Shown here: one piece after another, positions 1 through 8,688 of the stretch
How the letters are laid out: every line of letters begins with the position of its first letter
Numbering within the stretch: position 1 is the first letter of the stretch
Assembly: GCF_014836985.1 (NCBI RefSeq)
Contig: NZ_JACSPU010000005.1
Span: 62,001-126,000 of the forward strand
Origin: Planococcus wigleyi
GTDB lineage: Bacteria > Bacillota > Bacilli > Bacillales_A > Planococcaceae
Length of the DNA stretch: 64,000 nucleotides
Reading direction: 5' to 3'
Translations under genes and position numbers: made by a program
Notes under the pieces: generated by a model
The model's input: the letters and a program-made list of their open reading frames with translations, nothing else
What the model was told of the DNA's origin: nothing
Database searches by the model: none

Positions 1-129
1 GAATTTAATGCCTTTTTAACCTTGTCGTTCCTGTCTTTACCGGTCATTCCACATTTGAAACTGACGGATTGCGGCTTGTTCGACGTCAGCAGCTTCCAGC
101 ATATCCGAGTTGCTGTGTCCGAAGGATGA
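1..129 (+). CDS. C-terminal end of a cut-off gene, function unknown
   Basis: The first reading frame is open from the left edge to a TGA at 127-129, and a strong hairpin terminator follows at 153-190. The 42 visible residues read like a real protein end, with coding-type codon use (many codons ending in C or G) and the segment [14 protein letters not shown]. The start lies outside the window. A patatin-like phospholipase tail is conceivable from the pattern 'P-L-x-x-x-x-GLFD-x-S', but that is a weak resemblance and I do not assign a function. The overlapping arginine-rich frame starting at 69 runs into the terminator and looks spurious. Confidence 0.45.
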   Translation, partial: EFNAFLTLSFLSLPVIPHLKLTDCGLFDVSSFQHIRVAVSEG

Positions 130-152
130 AGGGATTGACATTTTGTGAAATG

Positions 153-190
153 AAAAAACCCGCGCTGCCTTCAAAGCCAGCGCGGGTTTT
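153..190. terminator. Bidirectional terminator between the left-edge gene and the sulfurtransferase
   Basis: A 9-bp GC-rich stem (159-167 CCCGCGCTG with 178-186 CAGCGCGGG) is flanked by an A-run on the left and TTTT on the right. It can therefore stop transcription from both converging genes. Confidence 0.85.
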
Positions 191-193
191 CAT

Positions 194-1087
194 TCAGTTT
201 CCAGTTACCAGGGGACAGGATGGATCGCTCGCCCATTCATTCATCGATCCGTCGTAGACGGCAACGTTTTTCTGCCCAAGCTTATTCAGCAGCAAAGCAT
301 TCCAAGTTGCCGCAATCCCGCCGCCGCAATACGTGATGACTTTTTTATCCGGATCCAAAGCACCAACTTTTTCGAAAGGCTCCCGCAAGATCGAATCCTC
401 ATACACTTTTTTCGTTTGCTGGTCGCCATGAATACCGAAGAATACATTGACGCTGCTTGGAATATGCCCTTTTCTAGGATAGGTATCTGTTTCGCCTCTG
501 AAGTCTTCAGGAGACAAACTGTTGATCAAGATGACATTGTCATCATCCATCGCTTGCTGTACATCTTCTTTTGTCGCAATCAATTCCGGACGGCGCTGTC
601 CGGTAAAAACTGCAGGCGAATAATTCCCGGGAACAGCTGTCAACGGACGGCCTTCCTCTTTCCATTTCGGCAATCCGCCATCCAGAATCGCAATATTGTC
701 ATAACCTTCATACTGCATCTGCCACGCCAGTCTAGACGCCCAATAAGCGGCCACTACCGGATTTTCCACCAATGCTCCCTGGTCGTAGATGACTGTATAT
801 GTCCCGTCCCCTATCCCAAGTTCAGTCATCTTTTTGACAAAATGATCATGTGGAGGTGCCATAAATGGCAGTGATGATTCAGGATCTGACAGTTCATTCA
901 ACAAGTCAGCATACACCGCTCCTGGAATGTGTCCTTCATCATAAGAAGCTCTTCCTGACTCAACTGATGGCGGTCCGCCATTTTCAGGAATGTCCATGAA
1001 CGTCGTTGCATCCACAATACGCAGTTTCGGATCATCCAATCGTTGTTCCAACCAATCTGTACTGACGATTAACGGTATTCTTTCCAT
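194..1087 (-). CDS. Sulfurtransferase, two-domain rhodanese (SseA type)
   Basis: A 297-residue protein with two rhodanese domains (about 1-150 and 160-297). The C-terminal domain has the active-site loop CGGGIAA with the persulfide-forming Cys at residue 254, and the N-terminal domain has none, as usual for thiosulfate or 3-mercaptopyruvate sulfurtransferases. The loop is closer to the mercaptopyruvate type (CGSGVTA) than to the thiosulfate type (CRxGxT/R), so transfer of sulfur from 3-mercaptopyruvate is the better guess. It is cytoplasmic, with no signal peptide. The ATG at 1087 has a GGAG-type site just upstream. Transcribed divergently from cysteine synthase, it fits a sulfur metabolism region. 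Rhodaneses can also deliver selenium, but nothing here shows that this one does. Confidence 0.9.
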   Translation of the reverse strand: MERIPLIVSTDWLEQRLDDPKLRIVDATTFMDIPENGGPPSVESGRASYDEGHIPGAVYADLLNELSDPESSLPFMAPPHDHFVKKMTELGIGDGTYTVIYDQGALVENPVVAAYWASRLAWQMQYEGYDNIAILDGGLPKWKEEGRPLTAVPGNYSPAVFTGQRRPELIATKEDVQQAMDDDNVILINSLSPEDFRGETDTYPRKGHIPSSVNVFFGIHGDQQTKKVYEDSILREPFEKVGALDPDKKVITYCGGGIAATWNALLLNKLGQKNVAVYDGSMNEWASDPSCPLVTGN

Positions 1088-1128
1088 TTAGCATTCTCCT
1101 CACTTTTAAACCGACCAATCCAATACGA

Positions 1129-1157
1129 TTAACAAAAATGCGTTATACTAGTACAAT
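1129..1157 (+). promoter_or_regulatory. Probable sigma-A promoter of the cysteine synthase gene
   Basis: TTAACA at 1129-1134 and TACAAT at 1152-1157 are separated by 17 bp, in the gap between the divergent sulfurtransferase and cysteine synthase genes. The leader to the ATG at 1276 is about 110 nt. I found no clear T-box or SAM-box in it. Confidence 0.5.
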
Positions 1158-1275
1158 AAAGTTTGGGTTTAACTTCGTCAACTGAAAAACTTCAGCGCGT
1201 ACATTCCTTCCTATTCAACAATAGATCCAATGAAAACGCTGTTGATTCCATCATTTTAGAAAGGTTGTTTTCTCT

Positions 1276-2196
1276 ATGAAACCATACAATAATATCATTG
1301 AACTGATCGGCGATACGCCGGTTGTAAAATTAAACCGCATTGTGCCCCAAGGTGCGGCTGATGTATACGTAAAACTCGAAATGTTCAATCCATCAAAAAG
1401 CGTCAAAGACCGTGCTGCCTTCAACATGATTGAAATGGCTGAAAAAGAAGGCTTGATTGAAGAAGGAGCTACCATCATCGAACCGACCAGCGGCAATACA
1501 GGCATCGGCTTGGCAATGGTCGCTGCTGCAAAAGGCTACCGCTCTATTCTGGTCTTGCCGGATAATGCCACAAAAGAACGCATCAATCTATTGAAGGCAT
1601 TTGGTTCTGAGGTGGTGTTGACCCCTAGCGATGCCAAAATGCCTGGAGCAATCAGCAAAGCACTGGAGCTGCAAAAAGAGATTCCAAACAGCTTTATCCC
1701 GCAGCAATTCGAAAATAAAGCCAATCCTGATATCCACCGCACAACAACAGCGATGGAAATCCTCGAGCAGATGGATGGCAAACTGGATGCGTTTGTGGCA
1801 TCCGCTGGAACTGGCGGCACCATCACAGGCACTGGAGAAACCTTGAAAGAGCATCTTCCGGAGCTGTATATTGCGGTTGTAGAACCAAAAGGATCGCCTG
1901 TATTGTCAGGCGGAAAACCCGGCAAGCACCTGCTAGTGGGTACGAGCCCCGGTTTCATTCCTGATATTTTAAACACGGACGTATACGACGAGATTATGGC
2001 CATCAACGATGAAGATGCCATTGATATCTTTAAAAGAGTGGCTCGTGAAGAAGGAATTTTCGTTGGCCCTTCTGCCGGTGCTACCATCTACGCTGCCATT
2101 GAATTGGCCAAACGCCTCGGCACAGGCAAAAAAGTATTGTGCATCGCTCCTGATACAGGCGAACGGTATTTGAGCATGAATCTGTTCGGCGAATAA
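1276..2196 (+). CDS. cysK: Cysteine synthase (O-acetylserine sulfhydrylase), PLP enzyme
   Basis: A 306-residue fold-type II PLP enzyme that makes L-cysteine from O-acetylserine and sulfide. The PLP lysine sits in NPSKSVKDRAA (around residue 43). The substrate loop EPTSGNTGIGLA and the phosphate-binding GTGGTITGTGE are both intact. Length matches CysK (about 305-310) rather than cystathionine beta-synthase, because there is no C-terminal CBS domain. The ATG is preceded by AGAAAGG. A leader with its own promoter and a terminator after the gene suggest a single-gene transcript. Together with the ABC transporter downstream and the sulfurtransferase upstream it forms a sulfur assimilation block. 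CysM-type or O-phosphoserine use cannot be excluded from sequence alone. Confidence 0.93.
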   Translation: MKPYNNIIELIGDTPVVKLNRIVPQGAADVYVKLEMFNPSKSVKDRAAFNMIEMAEKEGLIEEGATIIEPTSGNTGIGLAMVAAAKGYRSILVLPDNATKERINLLKAFGSEVVLTPSDAKMPGAISKALELQKEIPNSFIPQQFENKANPDIHRTTTAMEILEQMDGKLDAFVASAGTGGTITGTGETLKEHLPELYIAVVEPKGSPVLSGGKPGKHLLVGTSPGFIPDILNTDVYDEIMAINDEDAIDIFKRVAREEGIFVGPSAGATIYAAIELAKRLGTGKKVLCIAPDTGERYLSMNLFGE

Positions 2197-2222
2197 AAAC
2201 ACAGACTCTTTTCTTATTTAAA

Positions 2223-2259
2223 CAGGCAGACCTGCAAGTTGGGTCTGCCTGTTTTTTTT
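2223..2259 (+). terminator. Terminator after cysK
   Basis: A 10-bp stem, CAGGCAGACC paired with GGTCTGCCTG, is followed by eight T residues. Confidence 0.9.
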
Positions 2260-2376
2260 GCTCTCAATTTTGGCATGAATCTACGTTATCGAAGAAATGG
2301 ATGCAACTACTTATCCTTATCCCTATCGCTATATTATTTGAAAAAGTAAAGAAACTGTTTTTTCAGCGTTTTCATC

Positions 2377-2404
2377 TTGACAATTCCTATCATTCTACTA
2401 TACT
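2377..2404 (+). promoter_or_regulatory. Near-consensus sigma-A promoter of the sulfonate-type ABC operon
   Basis: TTGACA at 2377-2382 and TATACT at 2399-2404 are spaced 16 bp apart. The roughly 45-nt leader to the TTG start contains ATAATATTATCCGATAGGAA, which is AT-rich and could hold a sulfur-response operator. I cannot name the regulator. Confidence 0.75.
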
Positions 2405-2455
2405 TTAATAATATTATCCGATAGGAAAGGTAGGTTTTATTACCGGTGATCTATT

Positions 2456-3244
2456 TTGTTTATTGAAGCCAAGCAAATCAATAAAGTTTATTACGATAAA
2501 AACAATAAACCGAATACGGTTTTGAAAGATATCGACTTATCGATCCAAAAAGGAGAATTTGTCTCTATCCTCGGACCTTCCGGCTGTGGCAAGTCCACTT
2601 TGTTGTCGATGATTGCCGGGCTTGTCAGCTCGACTTCCGGCGATATTATCGTGGATGGCAAAAAAGTCGTCAAGCCAGGAAAAGACCGGGGCATGGTATT
2701 TCAGCAAGCCGCCCTTTTCCCATGGATGAATGTAACTGAAAACGTCATGTTTCCTTTGCGCAAGGAAATGTCCAAAAAAGAAGGCTTGGAACGCGCACAG
2801 CATTTCTTAAAAATGGTACAGCTCAGCAATTACCCTTCCCACTATCCACACGAGCTTTCCGGAGGGATGCAGCAGCGGGTATCCATTGCCCGTTCGTTAG
2901 CCATGGACCCAGCTGTCCTGTTGATGGACGAACCTTTTGGCGCTTTGGATGAACAAACAAGAAGCCGCCTTCATGGTCAGCTCGAAGAAATTTGGATTGA
3001 TACGAAAAAGACCATCGTCTTTGTCACCCATAGCATTTCCGAATCGATCAAACTGTCGGACCGCATCATCGTCATGGGCACACGGCCCGGCACCATCCTG
3101 ACTGACATTCGGGTTGATATTCCCCGCCCCCGCGAACAGCATCGGCAGGAAATCGCTGCTTTGGAAGAACAGATTATGGGTCTTTTGAAAACAGAAATCG
3201 ATAAAGTCATAGATGAGGAGCAAGCATATGAAGCCGGCAGTTAA
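2456..3244 (+). CDS. ABC transporter ATP-binding protein, nitrate/sulfonate/taurine type (SsuB/TauB family)
   Basis: A 262-residue ATPase that energises import of a small organic anion, probably an organosulfur compound. Walker [10 protein letters not shown] is at 40-48, the signature LSGGMQQR at 134-141, and Walker B LLMDEP at 155-160. The C-terminal [14 protein letters not shown] motif is typical of the SsuB/TauB/NrtD group. The start is TTG, with a GGTGATC ribosome site 5 nt upstream. The next gene's ATG lies inside its 3' end, so translation is probably coupled. Neighbouring cysK and the sulfurtransferase favour sulfonate over nitrate, but the substrate is an inference. Confidence 0.88.
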   Translation: MFIEAKQINKVYYDKNNKPNTVLKDIDLSIQKGEFVSILGPSGCGKSTLLSMIAGLVSSTSGDIIVDGKKVVKPGKDRGMVFQQAALFPWMNVTENVMFPLRKEMSKKEGLERAQHFLKMVQLSNYPSHYPHELSGGMQQRVSIARSLAMDPAVLLMDEPFGALDEQTRSRLHGQLEEIWIDTKKTIVFVTHSISESIKLSDRIIVMGTRPGTILTDIRVDIPRPREQHRQEIAALEEQIMGLLKTEIDKVIDEEQAYEAGS

Positions 3245-3983
3245 ACGAATCATTTTCTTCGCCGCGCTCATTGTCTTCTGGGAACTGGGTTCCCGCTTTG
3301 AACTGTGGCATGAAACCATCCTTCCTTCCCCTATCAGCGTTTACGATTCGCTGGTAGCCGGATTTGCCGATATGACATTGGTCTACGACCTGATTGCGAG
3401 TTTCCGCAGATTGTTGATCGGCTTGGCTGCAGCTGTCATTATCGGAACCGGTATCGGTATCCTGCTGGCACGCTCGAAAACAGCAGATGAAACACTTGGA
3501 ACATTGGTGCTTGCTCTGCAAAGTGTACCAAGTATCGTTTGGCTGCCTCTGGCAATGATGTGGTTCGGCCTTGGCGAAGGTTCCATCATTTTCGTCGTCA
3601 TCTTGGGCGGAACGTTCGTGATGATTCTGAATGTCCGAACCGGCATCAAGAACGTCGATCCCCTTTTCATCAAAGCCGCACGGACAATGGGGTCGAACGG
3701 ACTGGACCTTTTTATTAAAGTGATCATTCCCGCTTCCGTTCCTTATTTCGTGACAGGCGCACGCCTTGCCTGGGCTTTCGCCTGGCGGGCATTGATGGCC
3801 GGAGAACTTCTCAGTTCCGGTCCCGGACTCGGATATACGCTCCGCTATGCATCCGATTTCGGCAATATGTCACTGGTCATCGGCGTGATGATCATCATTG
3901 GTGTCGTCGGCGCGATTGTCGATCTGATGATATTCCAGCGAATCGAGAAAAACGTCCTCAAGCGTTGGGGATTGGAAACATAA
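3228..3983 (+). CDS. ABC transporter permease, SsuC/TauC family
   Basis: A 251-residue inner-membrane permease with about six membrane segments and the binding-protein-dependent signature region around GLFIKV and IPASVPYFVTGARLA, which contacts the ATPase. I chose the ATG at 3228, not an in-frame ATG at 3213, because GAGGAG lies 7 nt before it. It overlaps the ATPase gene by 17 nt. It forms the channel of the importer with the preceding ATPase and the following lipoprotein. Confidence 0.88.
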   Translation: MKPAVKRIIFFAALIVFWELGSRFELWHETILPSPISVYDSLVAGFADMTLVYDLIASFRRLLIGLAAAVIIGTGIGILLARSKTADETLGTLVLALQSVPSIVWLPLAMMWFGLGEGSIIFVVILGGTFVMILNVRTGIKNVDPLFIKAARTMGSNGLDLFIKVIIPASVPYFVTGARLAWAFAWRALMAGELLSSGPGLGYTLRYASDFGNMSLVIGVMIIIGVVGAIVDLMIFQRIEKNVLKRWGLET

Positions 3984-4097
3984 ACTTATTTAACAGATGT
4001 TCACCAGGAAAAGCACTTTCAGCTATTGACCTTACGAATATTCGCCACGAATACTTTATTAAATAAAAAATTATTTTATACAGGAGGAACTCATCTT

Positions 4098-5084
4098 ATG
4101 AAACGTATCTTTTCACTTATTGCACCTGTCGCTATGGTCGGCGTGCTGGCAGCTTGTGGTTCACCTGAAGCTGGCGACGACTCATCTTCTGTCACTATCG
4201 GCTATTTCCCTAACCTGGACCACGTTCCTGCAATGGTTGCAAAAGACCAGGAAATGTATGAAAAGAACCTGGAAGACGGCACAGCTGTCGAATATGTAAC
4301 TTTCGCTGATGGAGCCGACTTTATGACAGCACTGAAAACCGGAGATATTGATGCCGGCCTTGTTGGACCTGGCCCCGCGATGAACAACTACACGAACGGT
4401 GCAGACGTTACCATGATTGCTGGCGGCGCTTCAGGCGGTACCGTAGTCATGGCCAGAAATGGCAGCGGCGTTGAGTCTGTTGAAGATTTCGCAGGCAAGA
4501 CGTTCATTACGCCACGCGTCGGCTGCACACACGATGTGCAATTTGAAACTTTCATGAAAGAGCATGGCATCACTTCTAACCGGATCGGCGGAGAAATGCT
4601 ACACCAAACTGGCAACCCGGCTCAGTATGAAGCGATGTTCGCTACTGAAAAAGTCGATGTTGCCGTTGCTCCTGAACCTTGGGCTTCTGTACTGAAGCAA
4701 AAGACTGGCGCTAAAGTGATTATTGAGCCGGATGAAATTTCATTCGGAACGACCTTGCCGGCTTCCGTTTTGGTGACTTCAAGCAAACTGATTGAGGAAA
4801 ATCCTGAAATGGTGCAAGGCATTGTTGATGCACATAAAGAAGCGACAGAATTTATCGCACAAAATCCGGATCAGGCAAAAGAGATCACGATCAACACAAT
4901 CGATGACATCACCGGCCAAAAGCTCGAAGCCTCTATCATTGACGGTGCATGGGAAAACATGATTTTTGATACTGCTCTTGCACCTGAAGAAATTCAAGCA
5001 TTCGGCGATTCATCGTTCGACTTGAAGTTCCTGAAAGAGCAACCGGATTTCGCTTTATTGACGGATACACAATTCCTTGATTAA
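4098..5084 (+). CDS. ABC transporter substrate-binding lipoprotein, SsuA/TauA/NMT1 type
   Basis: A 328-residue lipoprotein that captures substrate outside the membrane for the importer encoded just upstream. The signal peptide ends in the lipobox VLAAC. The mature part begins with the family start VTIGYFPNLDHVPAMVA, and DAGLVGPGPAMNNY and VAVAPEPWASVL are typical of the NMT1/SsuA fold. The ATG at 4098 has AGGAGG 10 nt upstream, and a longer frame from 4026 lacks a site. The 114-nt gap after the permease holds no clear terminator, so it is probably the last gene of the operon. The ligand is likely a sulfonate or related organosulfur compound, inferred from the neighbours only. Confidence 0.87.
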   Translation: MKRIFSLIAPVAMVGVLAACGSPEAGDDSSSVTIGYFPNLDHVPAMVAKDQEMYEKNLEDGTAVEYVTFADGADFMTALKTGDIDAGLVGPGPAMNNYTNGADVTMIAGGASGGTVVMARNGSGVESVEDFAGKTFITPRVGCTHDVQFETFMKEHGITSNRIGGEMLHQTGNPAQYEAMFATEKVDVAVAPEPWASVLKQKTGAKVIIEPDEISFGTTLPASVLVTSSKLIEENPEMVQGIVDAHKEATEFIAQNPDQAKEITINTIDDITGQKLEASIIDGAWENMIFDTALAPEEIQAFGDSSFDLKFLKEQPDFALLTDTQFLD

Positions 5085-5094
5085 AACTTCAATT

Positions 5095-5124
5095 AGCAGC
5101 AGAAATTTTTTCTGCTGCTTTTTT
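5095..5124 (+). terminator. Terminator of the sulfonate-type ABC operon
   Basis: An 11-bp stem, AGCAGCAGAAA with TTTCTGCTGCT, is followed by a T-run. Confidence 0.88.
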
Positions 5125-5232
5125 GTATCCTTTTAACAAAAAACTCCTTTTTGAGCTCTTCCTGAAGGTTTTCTAAGTTGGTTTTGCTACACTAGAAGAT
5201 GGAAATGATTTGTGAAAAAAGGAGCTGTCTAT

Positions 5233-5949
5233 ATGCAAAACTTAACAGGAAAAAATGCGTTGATTACAGGAGCTGGGAGAGGGATTGGAAGAGCAACCGC
5301 GATTGCTTTTGCTGCAGAAGGAATCAACGTCGGACTTGTGGGACGCACTGCAAGCAATTTGGAGAAAGTTGCAGCAGAGCTGGAGCAGTACGGTGTGAAA
5401 ACTGTATTTGCTGTTGCTGATGTAGCTGACCCTGAAGCGGTCAATGCAGCAGTCGAGCATATTGCAAGCGAGCTGGGATCAATTGACATTCTGATCAACA
5501 ATGCCGGGATCGGCAAATTCGGCAAATTCCTGGAACTGTCGGCTGAAGAATTCAAAGGGATTATCGATACCAACTTGATGGGTGTCTACTATGTGACACG
5601 TGCCGTCCTGCCGCAAATGATCGAGCGCCAATCAGGGGATATCATCAATATTTCATCAACAGCCGGACAAAAAGGAGCGCCGGTGACAAGTGCTTATAGT
5701 GCATCGAAATTCGGTGTCATGGGATTGACGGAATCATTGATGCTGGAAGTCAGAAAACACAATATCCGTGTCAGTGCTTTAACCCCGAGTACCGTTGCCA
5801 CTGACTTGGCAGTTGAAGCAAATCTGACCGATGGCAACCCCGACAAAGTTATTCAGCCGGAAGATCTCGCTGAAATGATGGTTGCTCAATTGAAGCTGCA
5901 TCCCCGTGTTTTATTGAAATCGGCTGGACTTTGGTCGACCAACCCTTAA
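5233..5949 (+). CDS. yoxD: Short-chain dehydrogenase, YoxD-like 3-oxoacyl-ACP reductase homologue
   Basis: A 238-residue classical SDR with an NAD(P)-binding [10 protein letters not shown] near the N-terminus, NNAGIG, the catalytic Ser of ISSTAG, and YSASK. The whole sequence, including the ending AGLWSTNP, closely matches my memory of Bacillus YoxD. The exact substrate is not known. FabG-type 3-oxoacyl reduction is the usual annotation, but the cell's essential fabG is normally in a fatty-acid cluster, not here. I chose the ATG at 5233 because AAAGGAG ends 8 nt before it. An upstream in-frame GTG at 5212 lies before that site. It is flanked by terminators, so probably monocistronic. Confidence 0.85.
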   Translation: MQNLTGKNALITGAGRGIGRATAIAFAAEGINVGLVGRTASNLEKVAAELEQYGVKTVFAVADVADPEAVNAAVEHIASELGSIDILINNAGIGKFGKFLELSAEEFKGIIDTNLMGVYYVTRAVLPQMIERQSGDIINISSTAGQKGAPVTSAYSASKFGVMGLTESLMLEVRKHNIRVSALTPSTVATDLAVEANLTDGNPDKVIQPEDLAEMMVAQLKLHPRVLLKSAGLWSTNP

Positions 5950-5963
5950 AACCTAAATCCTAT

Positions 5964-6019
5964 AAAAGAGACTGTCCCAAATGTCATTTATAATTGACAA
6001 AAGGACAGCCTCTTTTTTT
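5964..6019. terminator. Terminator between the YoxD-like gene and the MFS gene
   Basis: AAAGAG-A-CTGTCC pairs with GGACAG-C-CTCTTT around a 20-nt loop. It is followed by a T-run on the plus strand and a shorter one on the minus strand. Confidence 0.75.
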
Positions 6020-6099
6020 GTATAATATCCATGCCGTTTCATTCGCTTCAGCAGACTCGCGATAAACCGGCTGGGACTGCCGCCTGAATTTTTTTCATT

Positions 6100-7389
6100 T
6101 CAAGTATCCACCTGTGCCGTCTTTTTCATAGACCAAACAACAACCGGAATCAAGAGAAGCGCAAGAAACCCGCCGCCCAAAGACATCACTGCGTAGCTTG
6201 ACTGGGCCATGACCATTCCCGAAAACCCGCCGCCTGCAGCGCCTGCTAAAGCAACCAGCACATCAACGGTTCCTTGTGTTTTGGCGCGCGTAGATGGATG
6301 GGTTGAATCGACAATAAGCGTAGTGCCGCTGATCAATCCGAAATTCCAACCCAGTCCCAACAACGCAAGCGCAACAATCAGAACGGCTAAAGAATCAGCC
6401 GGCGCCAATGCGGCTACAACTCCAGCTGCCATAAATGTCACACCAGCTGCTGTTGCCATGACTACCCTTCCTAATTTGTCGACAAGGATTCCCGTGACGA
6501 TGGATGGCAGATACATCGCAGCAATATGGATGCTGATGACCAGCCCAACGGCTCCCAAATCGTGGCCATGATGCCCCATATGGATCGGCGTCATAGTCAT
6601 AATGGCAAACATGATCAATTGCGTCAGCACCATAACTGTAGCTCCCAGATACACGCCTTTCTTATTGATGGTTGAATCTACAGGTTCCATATCCGCTTTA
6701 CTCTCTTGGCGAACTTGCCGATGCTCCTGGATTGCCAGTGACACCAGCAACGGATCCGGCCGCAAGAAAATCAGCAGAACAATCCCAGCCAGAAGATAGG
6801 CAATCGCCGCCAAAATAAAAGGTCCGGCTAGAGCCGGAATGCCGATGGATTCGGCAAAACGACCCATCACTCCCACCAAATTAGGGCCGGCAAATGCACC
6901 AAACGTTGTCGACACTAATGCAATGCTGATAGCTGTACCGCGCTGTTTGGCACTCGCCAAATCTGTCCCTGCATAGCGCGCCTGCAAATTAGCGGCTGTT
7001 CCGGCACCATAAATCAGCAAAGCGGCAAACAGCAACCAGACATTAGTTGAGAGGGCTGCCAAAATTACTCCAATTGCACCGATTCCGCCAGCTAAAAATC
7101 CGGAAGCCAAACCGGTTCTTCGGCTGAAACGTTGGGATACTCTGCCGATCACGAGCGCCGCTGCAGCCGATCCCAGCGTAAACAGTGCCACCGGCAACCC
7201 TGCAAAGCGATCCGTCCCCAGCATATCCTGCGCAAGAAGTGCGCCCACTGTCACCCCAGCTGCCAGGCCGGCTCCTCCAAAAATCTGCGACAGCACAACA
7301 ATCCATAAGGTTCGCCGATACAGCTCCTTGATTTTTTCCGGAGATTCGATATAGCCCTGCAGCATCTGTTGATTGGTTTTTCTGTTCAT
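6100..7389 (-). CDS. MFS transporter, probable drug or metabolite exporter
   Basis: A 429-residue membrane protein with about twelve hydrophobic segments. The MFS A-motif-like region GRVSQRFSRRTG follows segment 2, and LVDKLGRVVMA in the second half is its internal repeat. I chose the ATG at 7389, which has GAGGG 5 nt upstream. The in-frame ATG at 7434 has no ribosome site. It has no operon partner, and the substrate cannot be read from sequence. Confidence 0.85.
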   Translation of the reverse strand: MNRKTNQQMLQGYIESPEKIKELYRRTLWIVVLSQIFGGAGLAAGVTVGALLAQDMLGTDRFAGLPVALFTLGSAAAALVIGRVSQRFSRRTGLASGFLAGGIGAIGVILAALSTNVWLLFAALLIYGAGTAANLQARYAGTDLASAKQRGTAISIALVSTTFGAFAGPNLVGVMGRFAESIGIPALAGPFILAAIAYLLAGIVLLIFLRPDPLLVSLAIQEHRQVRQESKADMEPVDSTINKKGVYLGATVMVLTQLIMFAIMTMTPIHMGHHGHDLGAVGLVISIHIAAMYLPSIVTGILVDKLGRVVMATAAGVTFMAAGVVAALAPADSLAVLIVALALLGLGWNFGLISGTTLIVDSTHPSTRAKTQGTVDVLVALAGAAGGGFSGMVMAQSSYAVMSLGGGFLALLLIPVVVWSMKKTAQVDT

Positions 7390-7514
7390 GTTTTCCCTCG
7401 TTTCTATGCCAATTTTCTTAAAGGATTTTGTCATTAAAGCTTTGCATCTAAAAAATCCAATTCTATTCTCAGTATAACGGTTTCCTTAATGTCAATCATT
7501 GCCTTTCCAAAATA

Positions 7515-7542
7515 AAAAGGACCTTTGCAGGCCCTTCTTGGC
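7515..7542 (-). terminator. Terminator of the 124-residue unknown gene
   Basis: On the minus strand AAGG-GCC pairs with GGT-CCTT around TGCAAA and is followed by TTTTTATTTT. Confidence 0.55.
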
Positions 7543-7566
7543 TTCCCATTCTATTGTGCTTGTCTT

Positions 7567-7941
7567 TTAGGCAAGCGGCTGTTCTCCTGCATCTATCGGG
7601 CGCAGCCATTTTCTCATCTTTTGGCGTTGCCGCTTTTCTCTCGGCATAACTTTTTTAGCACGCTGCAATAAAGATTCCATCTCTGCTTCCGCCTGCAGAT
7701 TTTCTGGCCAGCAATACTTGGTTAAGAAATAATACAGAAACTGGATAGCTTCAATATGCTCTTCTTGATTGTACGGTGCCAGCATATTCAAATTGCCGAT
7801 CATCCGTGCCGCTTCCTCTTGGTCTTTGAGCTGTTCCAAATCTGGTCTGTATTTATAATAAAATTTTTTCATATCTCCATAAAGACCGTTCAATTCCTCC
7901 AGTTTCACTGGCGACATTTCGTCAGCATGCAATTCACTCAT
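7567..7941 (-). CDS. Conserved-looking small protein of unknown function
   Basis: A 124-residue soluble, highly charged protein with no membrane segment. AAAGGAGG lies 8 nt before the ATG, so it is very likely translated. The C-terminal 30 residues are strongly basic (REKRQRQKMRKWLRP), which could bind nucleic acid, but I recognise no family. It is followed by a probable terminator and faces away from the next gene at 8098. Confidence 0.7.
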   Translation of the reverse strand: MSELHADEMSPVKLEELNGLYGDMKKFYYKYRPDLEQLKDQEEAARMIGNLNMLAPYNQEEHIEAIQFLYYFLTKYCWPENLQAEAEMESLLQRAKKVMPREKRQRQKMRKWLRPIDAGEQPLA

Positions 7942-8097
7942 CTGTTCTTCCTCCTTTTCAGCCGCGCGAGAGTTTTCATTGATTCTTTTTGTTCTGTATG
8001 TATTAAAAAATACCCTTCTTTGGTCCTAATAAACAAAGATCTTTAGAAATCTTCTATATAATATAAGATGAATAGACTGAAATGGAGTTGTGAGCCA

Positions 8098-8631
8098 ATG
8101 GCGAATATGCAAAAAAAGAAGTCAGGCCTCTCTTTTGCCTGGCCATGGGTATTGGGGCTGGTCCTTATTCTTCTTGTTGTCGGTGGCTGGATGCTAAAGC
8201 CCGAATCCGAGGAAGCAAAAAACTTAACAGCCAGACTGCAGATAACCGTCATTGAAGAACTTGGAGAAAAGAGCAATATGGATAAAGAACGTATCGTAGA
8301 TATCTCAGTTTATCAGGTGTCATCGGGGTGGGATGCAGAGTTTATCTTAAATGCGGATAAAGGATTCACCACTATTTCAACCAAACAGCTCATGTGGCAG
8401 CAGGCAATCGCCATCCTGGCGCCTTTATCAGAATTCGGGGAACTGAAGGATATCTCTATTTCCTGGGTTTACCCAGTGGCTGGGCCAAACGATAAAGTAA
8501 CTGACCAAAGTGTCATGTCCTTCAGGTTGGACAAGACTACACGCAATCAATTGATTTGGGAAAATGTCGAGCCCTCTCTCCTCCCTGATATTGCATTTGA
8601 TTACAAAGAACATTCCGTTTTGAATGAATAA
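8098..8631 (+). CDS. Membrane-anchored protein of unknown function
   Basis: A 177-residue protein with one membrane segment near residues 11-30 after a lysine-rich N-terminus, so the remaining 145 residues probably face outside. No cysteines or catalytic motif are visible. I chose the ATG at 8098 because GGAG lies 10 nt upstream. A TATAAT-like -10 lies at about 8056, next to AAGATCTT-type dyad sequence. It is convergent with selA, with which it shares a terminator. No function is assigned. Confidence 0.7.
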   Translation: MANMQKKKSGLSFAWPWVLGLVLILLVVGGWMLKPESEEAKNLTARLQITVIEELGEKSNMDKERIVDISVYQVSSGWDAEFILNADKGFTTISTKQLMWQQAIAILAPLSEFGELKDISISWVYPVAGPNDKVTDQSVMSFRLDKTTRNQLIWENVEPSLLPDIAFDYKEHSVLNE

Positions 8632-8640
8632 CAGCAATCA

Positions 8641-8675
8641 AAAAGGTGAACCGGATTATTCCCGGTTCACCTTTT
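8641..8675. terminator. Bidirectional terminator shared by the unknown membrane gene and selA
   Basis: A 14-bp stem (AAAAGGTGAACCGG with CCGGTTCACCTTTT) has A- and T-rich flanks on both sides. Confidence 0.9.
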
Positions 8676-8688
8676 CCATCCTGCACGA

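Noticed and set aside
416-874. A plus-strand frame inside the sulfurtransferase gene
   Set aside because: It is antisense to an intact family member, has no ribosome site, and its composition is atypical.
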